From contig JADGNU010000005.1 in the NCBI GenBank assembly GCA_017883305.1, positions 1 through 37,511 on the forward strand: 37,511 bases of DNA, read 5' to 3'. The number at the start of each line of letters is the position of its first letter. Positions within the stretch are counted from its first letter, which is position 1. Below are positions 8,535 to 23,812 of the stretch, one piece after another. The notes under the pieces are model-generated. The model saw nothing but the letters and a program-made list of their open reading frames with translations, was not told where the DNA came from and did not search any database. The DNA comes from Candidatus Aminicenantota bacterium (lineage in GTDB: Bacteria > Acidobacteriota > Aminicenantia > Aminicenantales > Saccharicenantaceae). The position numbers were made by a program, and so were the translations under genes.

Positions 8535-8562
8535 ATTATCATAGCGCGCGACTTATCGTCAA
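8535..8562 (-). promoter_or_regulatory. Putative promoter of the M42 pair: TTGACG-16 bp-GATAAT
   Basis: Reverse complement reads TTGACG ATAAGTCGCGCGCTAT GATAAT upstream of 8496. Confidence 0.5.
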
Positions 8563-8619
8563 ACGAGGCCCATTCCTTTTAAAGAGGATTTTCGTTATGA
8601 TGAGTGAACCGGAGATCGC

Positions 8620-9642
8620 GTGGACAAAAAAAGGTTCCTCAAGTTCGGCGTTGGAATCATCGTCCTTTTCCTGCTGGGGGTTTTCCTGAAACTGGCCAGG
8701 CCTGTCCTCATCCCGTTCAGCCTGGCCTTCCTGTTCTCCTTCGCCGTCTCGACCGTCCTCGATTTTCTGGTCCGACGCAAGGTCCCGAAATCCCTCGCCC
8801 TGATCCTCATCCTACTCGTGACCTTCTCCGTCTTCTACCTCGTCGGGACCGTCTTCTATGCGGGCGGCAAATCCCTCGCCACCGAGATCTCGTCCTACAC
8901 GGAAATGGCCAAGTCGCTGGTCGAAAGGATCGACCAGGTCGTCTCCAACCCGCATCTGAAGGCCGGTCTGACGGATTGGGTCAACTCCTTTAGCGCGGAC
9001 CGGTTAGGGGCATTTTTCGTCTCCGCCCTCGGGCCCTTCTTTTCGTTCATGTCCCAGCTGCTGCTCATCTTCGTCTTCATGATCTTCATCCTGGCCGGGC
9101 GCGGCCGGATGACGAAGAAGCTCGCCGAGGCCTTCCCTCCGGCCGAAGCCTTGACCCTGAGCCATGCGGCGGTCCGGATCAACCATGAGATCCAGAAATA
9201 CCTTGCCGTCAGGACTTTGGTCAACCTCCTTATCGGGATCCTGACCGCCGCCGTGCTGGCCGCCTTCGGGGTCCGCTTCGCCGTCGTTTTCGGCGTCCTG
9301 GCTTTTCTTATTAACTACATCCCCGCCCTCGGCGCCGCCATTTCCGTCGCCCTGCCGACGCTCTTGATCCTGTTCCTCGAGGGCGGCGTGACCTTCAAGG
9401 TCGTGCTTGTTTTCGTCCTTCTCACCGGGGTCCACATAGCTCTGCACCGCCTGCTCGAGGGGCGGCTCATGGCCAAAGAGGTCAGTCTATCTCCGCTCCT
9501 GGTCCTTTTTTCCCTCTTCTTCTGGGCCTGGTTGTGGGGCCTTCCGGGGATGATCCTAGCCGTCCCGCTGCTGACGGCCGCCCGGATCTTTTTCGACAAC
9601 GTGCCGTCTCTGCGCTTCATCGGGACGATGATGGACCGCTAG
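8620..9642 (+). CDS. AI-2E family transporter (PF01594-like permease)
   Basis: Multi-TM protein with LNYIPALGAAISVALPTLL-like segment (FLINYIPALGAAISVALPTLLILF), HRLLEGRLMAKEVSLSPLLVLFSLFFWAWLWGLPGMILAVPLLTAARI. GTG start. Confidence 0.9.
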   Translation: MDKKRFLKFGVGIIVLFLLGVFLKLARPVLIPFSLAFLFSFAVSTVLDFLVRRKVPKSLALILILLVTFSVFYLVGTVFYAGGKSLATEISSYTEMAKSLVERIDQVVSNPHLKAGLTDWVNSFSADRLGAFFVSALGPFFSFMSQLLLIFVFMIFILAGRGRMTKKLAEAFPPAEALTLSHAAVRINHEIQKYLAVRTLVNLLIGILTAAVLAAFGVRFAVVFGVLAFLINYIPALGAAISVALPTLLILFLEGGVTFKVVLVFVLLTGVHIALHRLLEGRLMAKEVSLSPLLVLFSLFFWAWLWGLPGMILAVPLLTAARIFFDNVPSLRFIGTMMDR

Positions 9643-9658
9643 GGGACAGGGGGACGCT

Positions 9659-10105
9659 TCAGGCGTCGAGGCCAACTGCGGCCAGGAACTGCCCCAGGCG
9701 CCGCTCGATCTTGAGCGCCGTTTCCTTGTAAACCTGATAATCCGATCCGAGGGGATCCTCGATATCCCAGCCGTAGAGGATGGATTCCGGAATTCCCCAG
9801 ATATCGCGGAGATGGTGGTAGATGGAGGGGTCCAGGGCGATGACATAATCGAAGCTCCCGAGGTCGTATGTCCCGACCGGCCGGGCGATATGGGAGGAGA
9901 TATCGATCTTGTAGACGAGCTTCATGACCAGGGCAGCCTCCTCCGTGGCCGGGCCGCCGGTCGCGCCGATCCCGGCGCTCGCGACCTCGGCTGCCGGGCC
10001 GAGGCGCTGGCGGGCGATGGCCTCCGCCATCGGGCTGCGGCAGATGTTCCCATAGCAGACGAAGAGCAGGCGCTTCTTGGGCTTTTTCATCGGGACGGCC
10101 GTCAA
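9659..10105 (-). CDS. Low-molecular-weight protein tyrosine phosphatase
   Basis: P-loop VCYGNICRSPMAEAI (C-x5-R-S) and distal WDIEDPLGSD. TTG start at 10105 overlaps the kinase stop; an alternative ATG lies at 10090. Confidence 0.9.
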   Translation of the reverse strand: MTAVPMKKPKKRLLFVCYGNICRSPMAEAIARQRLGPAAEVASAGIGATGGPATEEAALVMKLVYKIDISSHIARPVGTYDLGSFDYVIALDPSIYHHLRDIWGIPESILYGWDIEDPLGSDYQVYKETALKIERRLGQFLAAVGLDA

Positions 10106-12087
10106 TTCCGCCCGGCCTGGGTGCTCTCGAGCGAGACTTCCTTGGCCTTTTCGTAGAGGAAACCGGCCAGGATATACTGCTCGGCCGCCTGGGGAACAAG
10201 ACCGTCCTTGGCCTTCTGGCGGGCGCCTTCCTCTTCCGTCGTGGCCCGCTCGTAGAGCCAGGCCTGCTTGGCGGGGGCCTGCGCGGCCTCGGCGTCCTTG
10301 CGGATCGTGCCCGTCAGCTCCCTCAGCGCGACTAGCCCCTGCTCCTCATCGGTCGCCTTGGGGCTCAGCAGATGGACCCGGTTCAGAATGTCGCACAGGA
10401 TCCGGGCGCCGGAAAAATCGTTCTTGGCGAAGGCGTCCGACGCGTCCTTTTCCTTTTCTGTGGCGATCCAGGAGAGGAGGTTCGGCCGTCCCGTCCGCGC
10501 CGGGCCGCCCATCTTCTGTTTCGTCTCCTGGAGCTCCTTGAACGCCGCTTCCGCCCGCTCCCGTTCGCTGACCTGGGAGAGGAGCTTGCGCATCTCGGAT
10601 TCGCCCCTGTCGTAGCTCCGCTTCGAGGCTTCGAGATTCCCGGCTTTCCGCTGCTTCTTTCCTTCGGTGATCCGGGCCTGGATGCTGTCGAGGAATTGAG
10701 ACACGGCGGACGCTTCGTCCGGATATTTTTCTTTGATCGCGGCCAGCGCCTTTTCGACCTCCAAGTTGTCCTTCTCGGCCATGAACTTGGTCGGGTCCTT
10801 TATGAACGGGGCGAGATAACCCAGGATGCCCGAGCCCGCGCCCCGGCCGAGCGATGGCGCCGCCTCGTCCTTTTCGCCCGGGGGTTGCGGGGCCGGCGGC
10901 AGGTTGGTCGTGGCATCGGCGCCGGAATCGGCCTCGGCCCTCCTGACGACTTTGATCCGGGGTTCCCCGGCCGGCCCGCCTTGTCCGCCCCTATCGAGGA
11001 GCGAGACGACGCCGACGATGACCAGGGCGCCGACGATGAGGGCCGGGACGAGGATCCTCCTGAGCCTGAATTTGACCGTGATCTCGCGGTCCGTGAGGGG
11101 CTTCGTCCGCGCCGTGACCTGCCGGGTCATGGGCAGGCCCTGTTCGACGGCAATCAGGTCCTCGAGGACCGCGGCCGCGGATTGGTAACGGTCGTCCCGC
11201 GATTTGGCCAGGCACTTCAGGATGATCCGGCTCAGGCCGGCGGAGATCTGGGAGTTGATCGTCTGCGGATCGGCGGGGGGCTCGCTCCGGTGCTTGAGGA
11301 CGATGCTGAGCGGCGTCGTGCCCTCGAAGGGGACGCGGCCCGTGACCATCTCGAACAGGATGGCCCCCAGGGCGTAGATGTCGACCCGGTGATCGATGTC
11401 GCGGCCTTCGGCCTGTTCCGGCGCCATGTATTCCGGCGTCCCGATGATGACCCCGGTGCCGGTGACGCCGCGGGTGTGGAGGGACCGGGCGATGCCGAAG
11501 TCCATGATCTTGGCGTTGCCGTCCTTGTCGATCATGACGTTCTGGGGCTTGAGGTCGCGATGGACGACCCCGAGACGATGGGCCTCGGCCAAGCCCTCGG
11601 CGATCTGCTTGGCCAACCCGACGGCCTTGGCCTCGTTGAGGTGTCCCGACCGGCGGATGAAGCTCTTGAGGTCCTCGCCGGGGACGTATTCCATGGAGAT
11701 GTAGATCGAGAGCCATTCCTCGCCGAGGTCGTACATCCGGCAGACGTGACGGTGGGCGACCTGGCGGGCCAGCTTGATCTCGTTGCGGAAGCGCTCGATG
11801 ACCTCGGGGTCGGAGGCGATCTCGGGCTTGAGGAGCTTGAGGGCCACGACCTCCCGGATCTTGCTGTCGTAGGCCTTGTAGACGGTGCCCATGCCGCCCT
11901 GACCGATCTCTTCGATGATCTCGAAGCGGCGGGCGAATGTCGTGCCGCGCTCGAGGCCCTTCGAGGGGGTCTGGAAAGTGGCCGTCCCCGTCGGCAGGGT
12001 CTCGCCCGAGCCGGGGAGCTCCCGGCCACAGCGGCCGCAGAAACGGGTCCCCTCAGGATTGTCGTTCAGGCAGCGCGGGCATTTCAT
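10102..12087 (-). CDS. Transmembrane Ser/Thr protein kinase with N-terminal zinc ribbon
   Basis: CPRCLNDNPEGTRFCGRCGREL zinc ribbon; GQGGMGTVYKAYD, VVHRDLKPQNVMID, IMDFGIAR and GTPEYMAPEQ kinase motifs; TM segment ILVPALIVGALVIVGVVSLL; coiled/helical C-terminal region. Confidence 0.96.
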   Translation of the reverse strand: MKCPRCLNDNPEGTRFCGRCGRELPGSGETLPTGTATFQTPSKGLERGTTFARRFEIIEEIGQGGMGTVYKAYDSKIREVVALKLLKPEIASDPEVIERFRNEIKLARQVAHRHVCRMYDLGEEWLSIYISMEYVPGEDLKSFIRRSGHLNEAKAVGLAKQIAEGLAEAHRLGVVHRDLKPQNVMIDKDGNAKIMDFGIARSLHTRGVTGTGVIIGTPEYMAPEQAEGRDIDHRVDIYALGAILFEMVTGRVPFEGTTPLSIVLKHRSEPPADPQTINSQISAGLSRIILKCLAKSRDDRYQSAAAVLEDLIAVEQGLPMTRQVTARTKPLTDREITVKFRLRRILVPALIVGALVIVGVVSLLDRGGQGGPAGEPRIKVVRRAEADSGADATTNLPPAPQPPGEKDEAAPSLGRGAGSGILGYLAPFIKDPTKFMAEKDNLEVEKALAAIKEKYPDEASAVSQFLDSIQARITEGKKQRKAGNLEASKRSYDRGESEMRKLLSQVSERERAEAAFKELQETKQKMGGPARTGRPNLLSWIATEKEKDASDAFAKNDFSGARILCDILNRVHLLSPKATDEEQGLVALRELTGTIRKDAEAAQAPAKQAWLYERATTEEEGARQKAKDGLVPQAAEQYILAGFLYEKAKEVSLESTQAGRN

Positions 12088-12134
12088 GGGACGAGTCGGA
12101 TATCTATCAAAAACAAGAATATCAATTCAGGTCT

Positions 12135-12143
12135 ATTATATCA
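12135..12143 (-). promoter_or_regulatory. Putative extended -10 (TGATATAAT) for the kinase gene
   Basis: Reverse complement TTTGATATAATAG about 48 bp upstream of the ATG. No good -35 seen. Confidence 0.45.
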
Positions 12144-12200
12144 AACCCATAAGGAAATACGCCCGGCGGACGGATTTGGTTTCGCTTCCGGGCCGTTCTT

Positions 12201-16315
<4,115 letters not shown>

Positions 16316-16345
16316 GGGGGCCTCCTCTCGTGATGATTCCCCGGT

Positions 16346-16375
16346 ATCTTAACGGAAGGCTTCGGGCCAGGTCAA
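16346..16375 (-). promoter_or_regulatory. Putative promoter for nucleotidyltransferase/GH2 pair: TTGACC-18 bp-TAAGAT
   Basis: Reverse complement reads TTGACC TGGCCCGAAGCCTTCCGT TAAGAT. Confidence 0.55.
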
Positions 16376-16381
16376 ACCAAC

Positions 16382-16410
16382 TTTACTTGTCTACTTCCAT
16401 CCTATATTAT
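16382..16410 (+). promoter_or_regulatory. Putative promoter for the hslVU gene run: TTTACT-17 bp-TATTAT
   Basis: TTTACT at 16382-16387 and TATTAT at 16405-16410, followed by SD GAGGAG and ATG at 16435. Confidence 0.5.
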
Positions 16411-16434
16411 TGTTTTCTTGGCAGAGGAGAACCC

Positions 16435-16962
16435 ATGATCCGTTCGACGACCGTCATCTGCGTCCGCCATAAGGGGAAAACGGCCATGGCCGCCGACGGC
16501 CAGGTGAGCATGGGCCAGACCGTTCTCAAGAAGACCGCCCAGAAGATCCGCCGCCTGGGCAAGGGCGACGTCCTGGCCGGGTTCGCCGGGTCCACCTCGG
16601 ACGCCTTCGCGCTATTCACTCGTTTCGAGGCCAAGCTCGAGGAATATCGGGGCAATCTCTCCCGGGCGGCGATCGAGCTGGCCAAGGACTGGCGCATGGA
16701 AAAGGCCCTCCGTCAGCTCGACGCCCTGCTCATCGTGGCCAACACAGAGACGTCCCTGCTCATCTCGGGCACCGGCGATGTCGTCGAGCCGGATGACGGC
16801 ATCCTGGCCATCGGGTCCGGCGGGTCCTTCGCCCTGGCCGCGGCCCGGGCCCTGATCAAGCATACCGACCTCGACGGGCGGACCATCGCCGAGGAAGCTC
16901 TCAAGATCGCCGCCGACATCTGTGTCTACACGAACGCCGAGATCACCGTCGAGGAGCTCTGA
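16435..16962 (+). CDS. hslV: ATP-dependent protease subunit HslV
   Basis: [29 protein letters not shown]...RKIRRL-like region, [46 protein letters not shown]. Start assigned at ATG 16435. Confidence 0.97.
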   Translation: MIRSTTVICVRHKGKTAMAADGQVSMGQTVLKKTAQKIRRLGKGDVLAGFAGSTSDAFALFTRFEAKLEEYRGNLSRAAIELAKDWRMEKALRQLDALLIVANTETSLLISGTGDVVEPDDGILAIGSGGSFALAAARALIKHTDLDGRTIAEEALKIAADICVYTNAEITVEEL

Positions 16963-18357
16963 ATGCCGATCGTCCTGCCCGAATCGCTGGAAAAACCCGC
17001 CCCCGAAGCTCCCGAGGCCGAGCTCACGCCGCAGGAGATCGTCGCCGAGCTCGACAAGTACATCATCGGCCAGAAGGCGGCCAAGAAGGCCGTAGCCATC
17101 GCCTTGCGCAACCGCTACCGCCGGCGCAAGCTCCCGCCCGCTCTCGCCGACGAGATCGCGCCCAAGAACATCCTCATGATCGGCCCGACAGGCGTCGGCA
17201 AGACCGAGATCTCGCGGCGCCTGGCCAAGCTGACCTACTCGCCCTTCCTCAAGATCGAGGCCAGCAAGTTCACCGAGGTCGGCTACGTCGGGCGCGACGT
17301 CGAGTCCATGATCCGCGACCTCGTCCGGATCTCCGTGGACATGGTCAAGCAGGAGAAGATCGCCGAGATCGAGGGCAAGGCCCGGGCTGTCGTGGAGGAG
17401 AGGCTGCTCGACATCCTCCTGCCGCCGGCGAAGAAGCGCGACGAGCCGTCCGGCGAGACCGAGGCGGAGGCGACGCCGAGCGATACCCGCGAGAAGCTGC
17501 GGGCCCAGCTCCGCCTGGGGCTTCTCGAAGATCGAACGGTCGAACTGGAGGTCAAGGAGCGGACGACGCCGCCCCTCGAAGTCGTTTCCAACTCCGGGGT
17601 CGAGGAGATCGGCTTCCAGATCCAGGAGTTTCTGCCCGGCTTCCTCGGCGGCCGGACCAAGCGCCGGCGGATGAAGGTCAAGGAGGCGCGCGAGCTCATC
17701 CTCGAGGAGGAAGAAAAGCGCCTCGTCGACATGGACCAGGTCTCGCGCCTGGCCATCGAGCGGGTCGAACAGTCCGGCATCATCTTCCTCGACGAGGTCG
17801 ATAAGATCGCCGGCCGCGAGTCCGGCCGCGGGCCCGATGTCAGCCGCGAAGGCGTCCAACGCGACCTCCTGCCGATCATCGAGGGCACGACCGTCAACAC
17901 GCGGTTCGGGCTGGTCCGGACCGACCACATCCTGTTCATCGGCGCCGGGGCCTTCCACGTCTCCAAGCCCTCCGATCTCATTCCCGAGCTCCAGGGGCGC
18001 TTCCCCATCCGGGTCGAGCTTACGCCCCTCAGCAAGGACGATTTCGTGCGCATCCTGACCGAGCCGGAGAACGCCCTCATCCGCCAGTACGAGGCCCTCA
18101 TGGGCACGGAGGGTGTGACCGTCGCCTTCACCCCGGACGCCGTCGATGAGATCGCCGACATCGCCGAGAAGGTCAACGCCGACGCCGAGAACATCGGCGC
18201 CCGCCGCCTCCACACCGTCGTGGAAAAGGTCATGGAGGACATCAGCTTCGCCGCCCCGAACATCGCGCTCAAGTCGATCCGCATCGACCGCGGTTATGTC
18301 CAAGACCATCTCAAAGACATCCTCGTCAGCCAGGACCTGCGGCGTTTCATCCTGTGA
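16963..18357 (+). CDS. hslU: ATP-dependent protease ATPase subunit HslU
   Basis: [94 protein letters not shown]-terminal DLRRFIL. Confidence 0.98.
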   Translation: MPIVLPESLEKPAPEAPEAELTPQEIVAELDKYIIGQKAAKKAVAIALRNRYRRRKLPPALADEIAPKNILMIGPTGVGKTEISRRLAKLTYSPFLKIEASKFTEVGYVGRDVESMIRDLVRISVDMVKQEKIAEIEGKARAVVEERLLDILLPPAKKRDEPSGETEAEATPSDTREKLRAQLRLGLLEDRTVELEVKERTTPPLEVVSNSGVEEIGFQIQEFLPGFLGGRTKRRRMKVKEARELILEEEEKRLVDMDQVSRLAIERVEQSGIIFLDEVDKIAGRESGRGPDVSREGVQRDLLPIIEGTTVNTRFGLVRTDHILFIGAGAFHVSKPSDLIPELQGRFPIRVELTPLSKDDFVRILTEPENALIRQYEALMGTEGVTVAFTPDAVDEIADIAEKVNADAENIGARRLHTVVEKVMEDISFAAPNIALKSIRIDRGYVQDHLKDILVSQDLRRFIL

Positions 18358-18890
18358 TGGCGAAACCCGTCGCGACGCTCCTCATCGGGCTGTGGCTCGC
18401 CGCCGCGCCGGCGTGCGGCCGCAAGGGCCCCCTCGTCGCCCCTTTGGGGCGGGTACCGATGCCCGTTGAAGGGCTGACCGCAGCCGCCGGAGACGGCCTG
18501 ATCGTCCTCCGGTGGACGAACCCGGTCAAGGAGATCTCGGGACGGCCGCTCGGTCCGCTCGGCGCGGTCGAGATCTGGGTTTTCGACAAGGGGCTCCCGG
18601 ACGGCGAAGGGCCTCTAACGTCCGAGGCGATCGAAAAGACGGCCCGGCTCGTCCGCAAGATCCCCGGCAAGGAGATCGGAATTGCCGCCGGAACGGAAGC
18701 GCAGGCCCCCGGCGTGATGACGTTTACTTACGCCATACCGGCGGCGGCGGCCCCTCCGGAGAAGCTGGCCTTCGTTGTCCGTGTTTTCGACGGCAAAGGG
18801 CGGGCTTCGGAATTCTCGGCGCCCGTCGCCGTCGACCTCACCCGGAAAGACACCGGGGTCGACCGGCCGGCCGCCGAAGGTGTATCCTGA
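18354..18890 (+). CDS. Putative lipoprotein with LptM-like lipobox motif and Fn3-like region
   Basis: Signal + lipobox ...[22 protein letters not shown], then [19 protein letters not shown] resembling a fibronectin type III strand pattern. Start overlaps the hslU stop. Confidence 0.7.
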   Translation: MMAKPVATLLIGLWLAAAPACGRKGPLVAPLGRVPMPVEGLTAAAGDGLIVLRWTNPVKEISGRPLGPLGAVEIWVFDKGLPDGEGPLTSEAIEKTARLVRKIPGKEIGIAAGTEAQAPGVMTFTYAIPAAAAPPEKLAFVVRVFDGKGRASEFSAPVAVDLTRKDTGVDRPAAEGVS

Positions 18891-18906
18891 TGTCGGGAGA
18901 GAAGCC

Positions 18907-19674
18907 TTGAAGATCTACCGGTTCCGCTATCGCAAGAGGGTCCTCCAAGGCGTCCTCAAAGAGGAGTTTCTTTTCCCGATCGTCGGGTCGGTCTTTGGCG
19001 ATTTCCGTATCGGCACGAGCCCGGTCCCCATCAGCGACGTCCGCGTCCTGCCGCCGGTCCTGCCCTCGAAGATCATCGGCATCGGCCGCAACTATCGCGA
19101 GCACGCCAAGGAACTGGGGAACCCGCTGCCCGAGGAACCGCTCATCTTCCTCAAGCCGCCGTCGGCCGTCATCGGTCACCTCGAGGCCGTCATTCAGCCG
19201 CCCGTTTCCGTCCGGGTGGACTACGAGGGCGAGGTCGGCGTCGTCATCCGCAAGAAGACCCATCCGTTCCGCGACGATGAGCCGGTCGAGAGCTTCATCC
19301 TCGGCTACACCTGTTTCAATGACGTCACCGCCCGCGACCTGCAGACGAAGGACGTTCAGTTCACGCGGGCCAAGGGATTCGACACGTTCGCCGCCGTCGG
19401 TCCTTGCATCGCGACCGGACTCGACCCGGACGGGCTCCGCCTGAAGACCTTCCTCAACGGCAAGCTCGTCCAATCCGGGACGACGGCCAACCTGATCTTT
19501 TCCATCCCCACCCTCGTCCGTTTCCTGTCCCGGATCATGACCCTCAATCCCGGCGACATCATCGCCACGGGAACGCCCGCCGGGGTCGGTCCCACGTCGC
19601 CCGGCGACCGTGTCGACGTTCAGGTCGAGGGGATCGGCGTGCTTTCGAACACGTTCACTCGCTCGAGCGCCTAG
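18907..19674 (+). CDS. Fumarylacetoacetate hydrolase (FAH) family protein
   Basis: [88 protein letters not shown]. Likely TTG start at 18907 with SD GGGAGAG; start uncertain. Confidence 0.92.
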   Translation: MKIYRFRYRKRVLQGVLKEEFLFPIVGSVFGDFRIGTSPVPISDVRVLPPVLPSKIIGIGRNYREHAKELGNPLPEEPLIFLKPPSAVIGHLEAVIQPPVSVRVDYEGEVGVVIRKKTHPFRDDEPVESFILGYTCFNDVTARDLQTKDVQFTRAKGFDTFAAVGPCIATGLDPDGLRLKTFLNGKLVQSGTTANLIFSIPTLVRFLSRIMTLNPGDIIATGTPAGVGPTSPGDRVDVQVEGIGVLSNTFTRSSA

Positions 19675-19682
19675 GAGGACCC

Positions 19683-20327
19683 ATGAAGCTGTTTCTGGAT
19701 TCGGCCAATCTCGACGAGATCCGCGAGGTCGCGAGCTGGGGCGTCCTCGACGGCGTGACCACGAACCCGTCGCTCTGCTCCAAGGAGAACGTGACCTTCG
19801 AGGACAACATCCGGGCCATCTGCGCCCTGACGTCCGGGCCGGTCAGCGCCGAATGCGTCTCGCTCAAGGCCGAGGAGATCATTCCCGAAGCCCGGACCCT
19901 GGCCCGGATCGCGCCCAACGTCGCCGTCAAGATCCCCGTCGGCCTCGAAGGCCTCAAGGCCGCCAAGATGCTCGACGGAGAAGGCATCGCGGTCAACATG
20001 ACCCTCGTCTTCTCCGCGGGCCAGGCCCTGCTCGCAGCCAAGGCCGGGGCCCGGTTCGTCAGCCCCTTCATCGGCCGCCTCGACGACGTGTCGGAAGACG
20101 GCATGGCCCTGATCGAAGAGATCGTCGAGATCTTCGAGAACTACCGGTTCAAGACCGAGGTCATCGTGGCCAGCGTCCGTCACCCACGGCACGTCATCGA
20201 AGCGGCCCGAATAGGGGCCGACATCGCCACCGTCCCCTTCGCGGTCATGCAGAAGCTCGTCCGTCACCCGCTGACGGACGCCGGGGTCGAGAAGTTCCTG
20301 GCCGATTGGAGAAAAGTCAAGAAGTGA
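19683..20327 (+). CDS. fsa: Transaldolase / fructose-6-phosphate aldolase family
   Basis: [106 protein letters not shown]. Confidence 0.95.
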   Translation: MKLFLDSANLDEIREVASWGVLDGVTTNPSLCSKENVTFEDNIRAICALTSGPVSAECVSLKAEEIIPEARTLARIAPNVAVKIPVGLEGLKAAKMLDGEGIAVNMTLVFSAGQALLAAKAGARFVSPFIGRLDDVSEDGMALIEEIVEIFENYRFKTEVIVASVRHPRHVIEAARIGADIATVPFAVMQKLVRHPLTDAGVEKFLADWRKVKK

Positions 20328-23300
20328 GTCTCCACACCGTCGTCCGGATCCGGGAGCAGGCCCGGTCCCTTGCCCGCAAGGTCCGGCGGGCCGCGGTGTT
20401 CGTCCTCGTCTTGACGGTCCTCGTCGTCGTCCTGGTCGTCGGCAAGAACGTCCTCCTGAAGGAGGTCGCCGCCGGGATCCACAAGTCCTTCGCCTACGAC
20501 AGCCTGAAGCTGTCCTACTTCCCCCCGGCCCTGGTCATCGAGAACGTCCGCTCCCTGGTCGAACCCCCGATGCTGAGGGCCCGACAGGTCCGGATCGAGG
20601 TCCCGTACTTGTCGCTCCTCCGGAACCGGAAGGTCCTGTCCGTCGTCCTCGAATCCCCCGAGGTCCATATCCGCCCGCCCGCGGCCGGCGCCCCCCGCCG
20701 CAAGGCCCGCCCGCCCCTGTCCATCCTCGAGCTCCCCTTCGTCATCGAGAGCGGCCGCATCGAGAACGGCGCGGTCTTCTTCGAGTCGGGGGCGACGACG
20801 CTCGAGGCCCGCGGCGTCCGGGCCCTGGTCACCCAGAATGGCGCGGCTTTTTCCATCCGGGCCACGGCCGAGACGAGCGGCTTCATGTCCGCGGGGCGGA
20901 GCCTGACCCCGATCGGCGCCCTGAACGTGCTCCTCACGGGCAACGGGGAGGATGTGACCGTCAACCGGCTTGCGGTCGAAGGACCTGGTCTCACGCTCAC
21001 GGCGGGCGGACTCGTTAAGAACTTCTTCGATCCGGCGATCGAGCTCGACGCCCGGTTCGATCTCGATACGGTCATCCTCGACGACGTCCTGCGCATGCCC
21101 TTCGCTTGGGCCGGGAGGATGGCCGGCGAGGGCCGGCTCGAGCGCAAAGACCGCCGGCTATCTTTCTCGACCAGCGTGTCCTCGGACACGCTGGTCATCA
21201 ACGACGTGGCCATGGGAGCCGCCCGGGGCAGCTTCGAGTTCGCTCCTAAGGACGGGGGACGCCTCGAGCTCGGCTTCCAGAAGCCGGGGCGGCCGGCCGA
21301 GAGCCTGAGCCTGACCTTCCTGTCGGACCGGATCGAAGGCCGGGTCGCATCGATCTTCGTCGATCCGGTGTTCCGGGAGATCAAGATCCCGTGGCCGGTC
21401 CGATCCCCGGCCTGGGGGACGTTCAGCCTGGCCCACGGCCGGCTCGCGGTCGATGCCGAATTCCGTGACCCCTCGCTGGAGCGGCGAGGAAACACCTTCG
21501 CTTTCCGCGGCGGTCTCAAGGTCGGCGTCGATTTACCCTCCCACATTGTCACCATCGAGACCACCGGCCTCGAATCGGATTTCGGACGGCTCCAAGCGAC
21601 GGCCCGGATCGACCTTGCCGGGGACATCGATGCCCGGATCCAGGGGCAGGTCTCCGACGTCAAGGAGACCCGGGAGTTCGTGGCCCTCGTCCTCGCCCAG
21701 CCGTTCGGCTTCGGAGAGGTCCGCGGCAAGGGTTATGCCGATGTCCGGCTCACCGGGCGTTCGGCCTCGCCGGCGGTTGCCATCAAGGCCACGCTGTCCC
21801 CCGGGGGCTTCGATCTGTTCGACGCGGCGTTCGTCGACGCAGATGTCGTCCTCGCGGGTGGGGTCTTTGAAGGCCGTTTCGATGTCGATGACCCCGCTCT
21901 GAAGGGCCAGGTCGGCGTCAAAACATCGGGCGGCGACCTCGAAGTCGACGTCAAGAACGGAGACGCCGAGCTCAATCATGTCCTGCCGACTCTCGGGATC
22001 CCGGTCGCCCTCTCCGGCCGTGCCGCGGGCGATTTTCGGATGGTCCAGAAGGCCGGCGGCGTCCAGGAGTTCTCGGGGAATTTCACCAGTCCCGAGATCA
22101 AGGGCTACGGCCAAACGGCCTCCAACGTCTCCGGTCAGCTGGCCTGGAAGGACGGCGTCATTTCCTTTCCCGAGCTGGCCATGGATTTCTACGGCGGCCG
22201 CCTCGAGGGCCGCCTGCTCATCGGCACCCTCCACGGCGAATTCGATGTCGATGCCCGCGGCGAGGAGCTCGATTTCGCCCGGGTCGTCCCGTCAGCGTCC
22301 GGACGGCTGTCTCTGTCTCTCGCCGGACGCGGCACATTCGGCCAGGAAAAGCTCCCCGGCCTCTTCACCATCAAGGACCTGATGCTATCGCCCCTTAATA
22401 AGACCGAGGGCCGCGGCGAGCTCCAGATCGGCGCGGCCGGCGGCAAGATCACCCTGGATCTCAAGGGCAATCTCGTCCCAGGGGACAATCCTGTCGACGG
22501 CGCTTTCGAGTTTCCCCTCACGGGCGAGCTATGGAGCGGCGTTCTCAAAGGACGCATCACCGACCTCGACCTCATCGTCCCGTGGAAAGGCGCCCAAGGC
22601 CGGATCGACTACGCCGCGGACATCCGGTCGACCGCGGCCGCGGCCAGGGTCGCCGTGACCCTGAACGTGGCCGCCCCGATCATGCCCCTGCCGGGATTCG
22701 CTTACGCCGTGACCGACTTCACCTCTGCCATGAGCTATCTCGACGGCGTCCTGACCATCACCAAGCTCGGCGGGAAGCTCGGCGGGGGACCCCTGGCCGG
22801 CTCGGGCACGATCGGCATCGGCGAAGGCGGCATCGCCACGATGGACATCACCTTCGAGGGCCGGGACATGGTCCTGTCCCCCATGGAGCGGATGCGGGCC
22901 CAGGCCGACGCGACGTTGCGCATTCTCAAAGACGAAAAGCGCTTCGTCACGGAAGGGGAGATCTTGTTCAAGCGGTTCGACTTCCGGCGCGAGGTCTACG
23001 AGCCCTTCGACTTCTCCTCGGCGCCGGCTTCGGAGTCCTCGGGGCCGTCGTTCTTCGACGGCATGTCGCTCAACATCCGCCTGCGGGCCGACGAGAACGC
23101 GATCGTCCAGAACTCGCTGGGCCGGTTCGACATCCGCTTCAATCTGAGCGCCACCGGCGCTTTCGATGAGCCCGTTCTCCTCGGCGACATCGACCTCGTC
23201 AGCGGCGACTTCTATTTCCAGGACCGGAGCTTCCGCGTCATCCATGGCCGGCTGAGCTTCACGGATCCTGTGAGCGAGCCGTATCTCGATTTCCGCGGGG

Positions 23301-23812
23301 AGACCTACGTCAAGGACTACCGGGTGACGCTCGACATGAGCGGTCCCGTGAGCCGCCTCAAGCCGGAGTTCACCTCGTCGCCGCCGCTGCCGCCGGAGGA
23401 GATCTTGTCGCTCCTGGCGCTCGGGGAGTCCTTCCGGCGAATGTATTATTCGTATGCCGGGGACCGGAGCACGGCCTTGAACACGGCGTCCCTGCTGACC
23501 TATCAGATCGCCGATCTAGCCAAGAGGGGAGCCGGGGGCCTGTTCTCCCTCGACCGCTTCCGGATCGATCCCTACATCCCGGAGGGCGCCCCCGGGGGCA
23601 TCGCCGCCCGGATCACGGTGGGCAAGAAGGTGTCCAAGAACCTGTTGGTCCTGTATTCGACCATTCTCGCTAATTCGAGCGTCAGGTCCGAGATCGATGA
23701 AGTTCCGATCTTCCGCATGGAGTGGGACATCAGCCGGAGATTTTCGCTCGTCGGCGGGCGGGACGACCGGGGGAGGCTTGGTTTCGATGTCAAGTTCCGC
23801 AAGCGCTTCTAG
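20324..23812 (+). CDS. tamB: TamB-like translocation/assembly module protein (AsmA/DUF490 family)
   Basis: GTG start overlapping the transaldolase TGA. N-terminal TM ([23 protein letters not shown]), long beta-rich body. C-terminal signature [80 protein letters not shown]. Confidence 0.88.
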   Translation: MSLHTVVRIREQARSLARKVRRAAVFVLVLTVLVVVLVVGKNVLLKEVAAGIHKSFAYDSLKLSYFPPALVIENVRSLVEPPMLRARQVRIEVPYLSLLRNRKVLSVVLESPEVHIRPPAAGAPRRKARPPLSILELPFVIESGRIENGAVFFESGATTLEARGVRALVTQNGAAFSIRATAETSGFMSAGRSLTPIGALNVLLTGNGEDVTVNRLAVEGPGLTLTAGGLVKNFFDPAIELDARFDLDTVILDDVLRMPFAWAGRMAGEGRLERKDRRLSFSTSVSSDTLVINDVAMGAARGSFEFAPKDGGRLELGFQKPGRPAESLSLTFLSDRIEGRVASIFVDPVFREIKIPWPVRSPAWGTFSLAHGRLAVDAEFRDPSLERRGNTFAFRGGLKVGVDLPSHIVTIETTGLESDFGRLQATARIDLAGDIDARIQGQVSDVKETREFVALVLAQPFGFGEVRGKGYADVRLTGRSASPAVAIKATLSPGGFDLFDAAFVDADVVLAGGVFEGRFDVDDPALKGQVGVKTSGGDLEVDVKNGDAELNHVLPTLGIPVALSGRAAGDFRMVQKAGGVQEFSGNFTSPEIKGYGQTASNVSGQLAWKDGVISFPELAMDFYGGRLEGRLLIGTLHGEFDVDARGEELDFARVVPSASGRLSLSLAGRGTFGQEKLPGLFTIKDLMLSPLNKTEGRGELQIGAAGGKITLDLKGNLVPGDNPVDGAFEFPLTGELWSGVLKGRITDLDLIVPWKGAQGRIDYAADIRSTAAAARVAVTLNVAAPIMPLPGFAYAVTDFTSAMSYLDGVLTITKLGGKLGGGPLAGSGTIGIGEGGIATMDITFEGRDMVLSPMERMRAQADATLRILKDEKRFVTEGEILFKRFDFRREVYEPFDFSSAPASESSGPSFFDGMSLNIRLRADENAIVQNSLGRFDIRFNLSATGAFDEPVLLGDIDLVSGDFYFQDRSFRVIHGRLSFTDPVSEPYLDFRGETYVKDYRVTLDMSGPVSRLKPEFTSSPPLPPEEILSLLALGESFRRMYYSYAGDRSTALNTASLLTYQIADLAKRGAGGLFSLDRFRIDPYIPEGAPGGIAARITVGKKVSKNLLVLYSTILANSSVRSEIDEVPIFRMEWDISRRFSLVGGRDDRGRLGFDVKFRKRF

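Noticed and set aside
16612-18309. 565-aa minus-strand ORF opposite hslVU
   Set aside because: Antisense shadow ORF. hslV and hslU are unambiguous on the plus strand.
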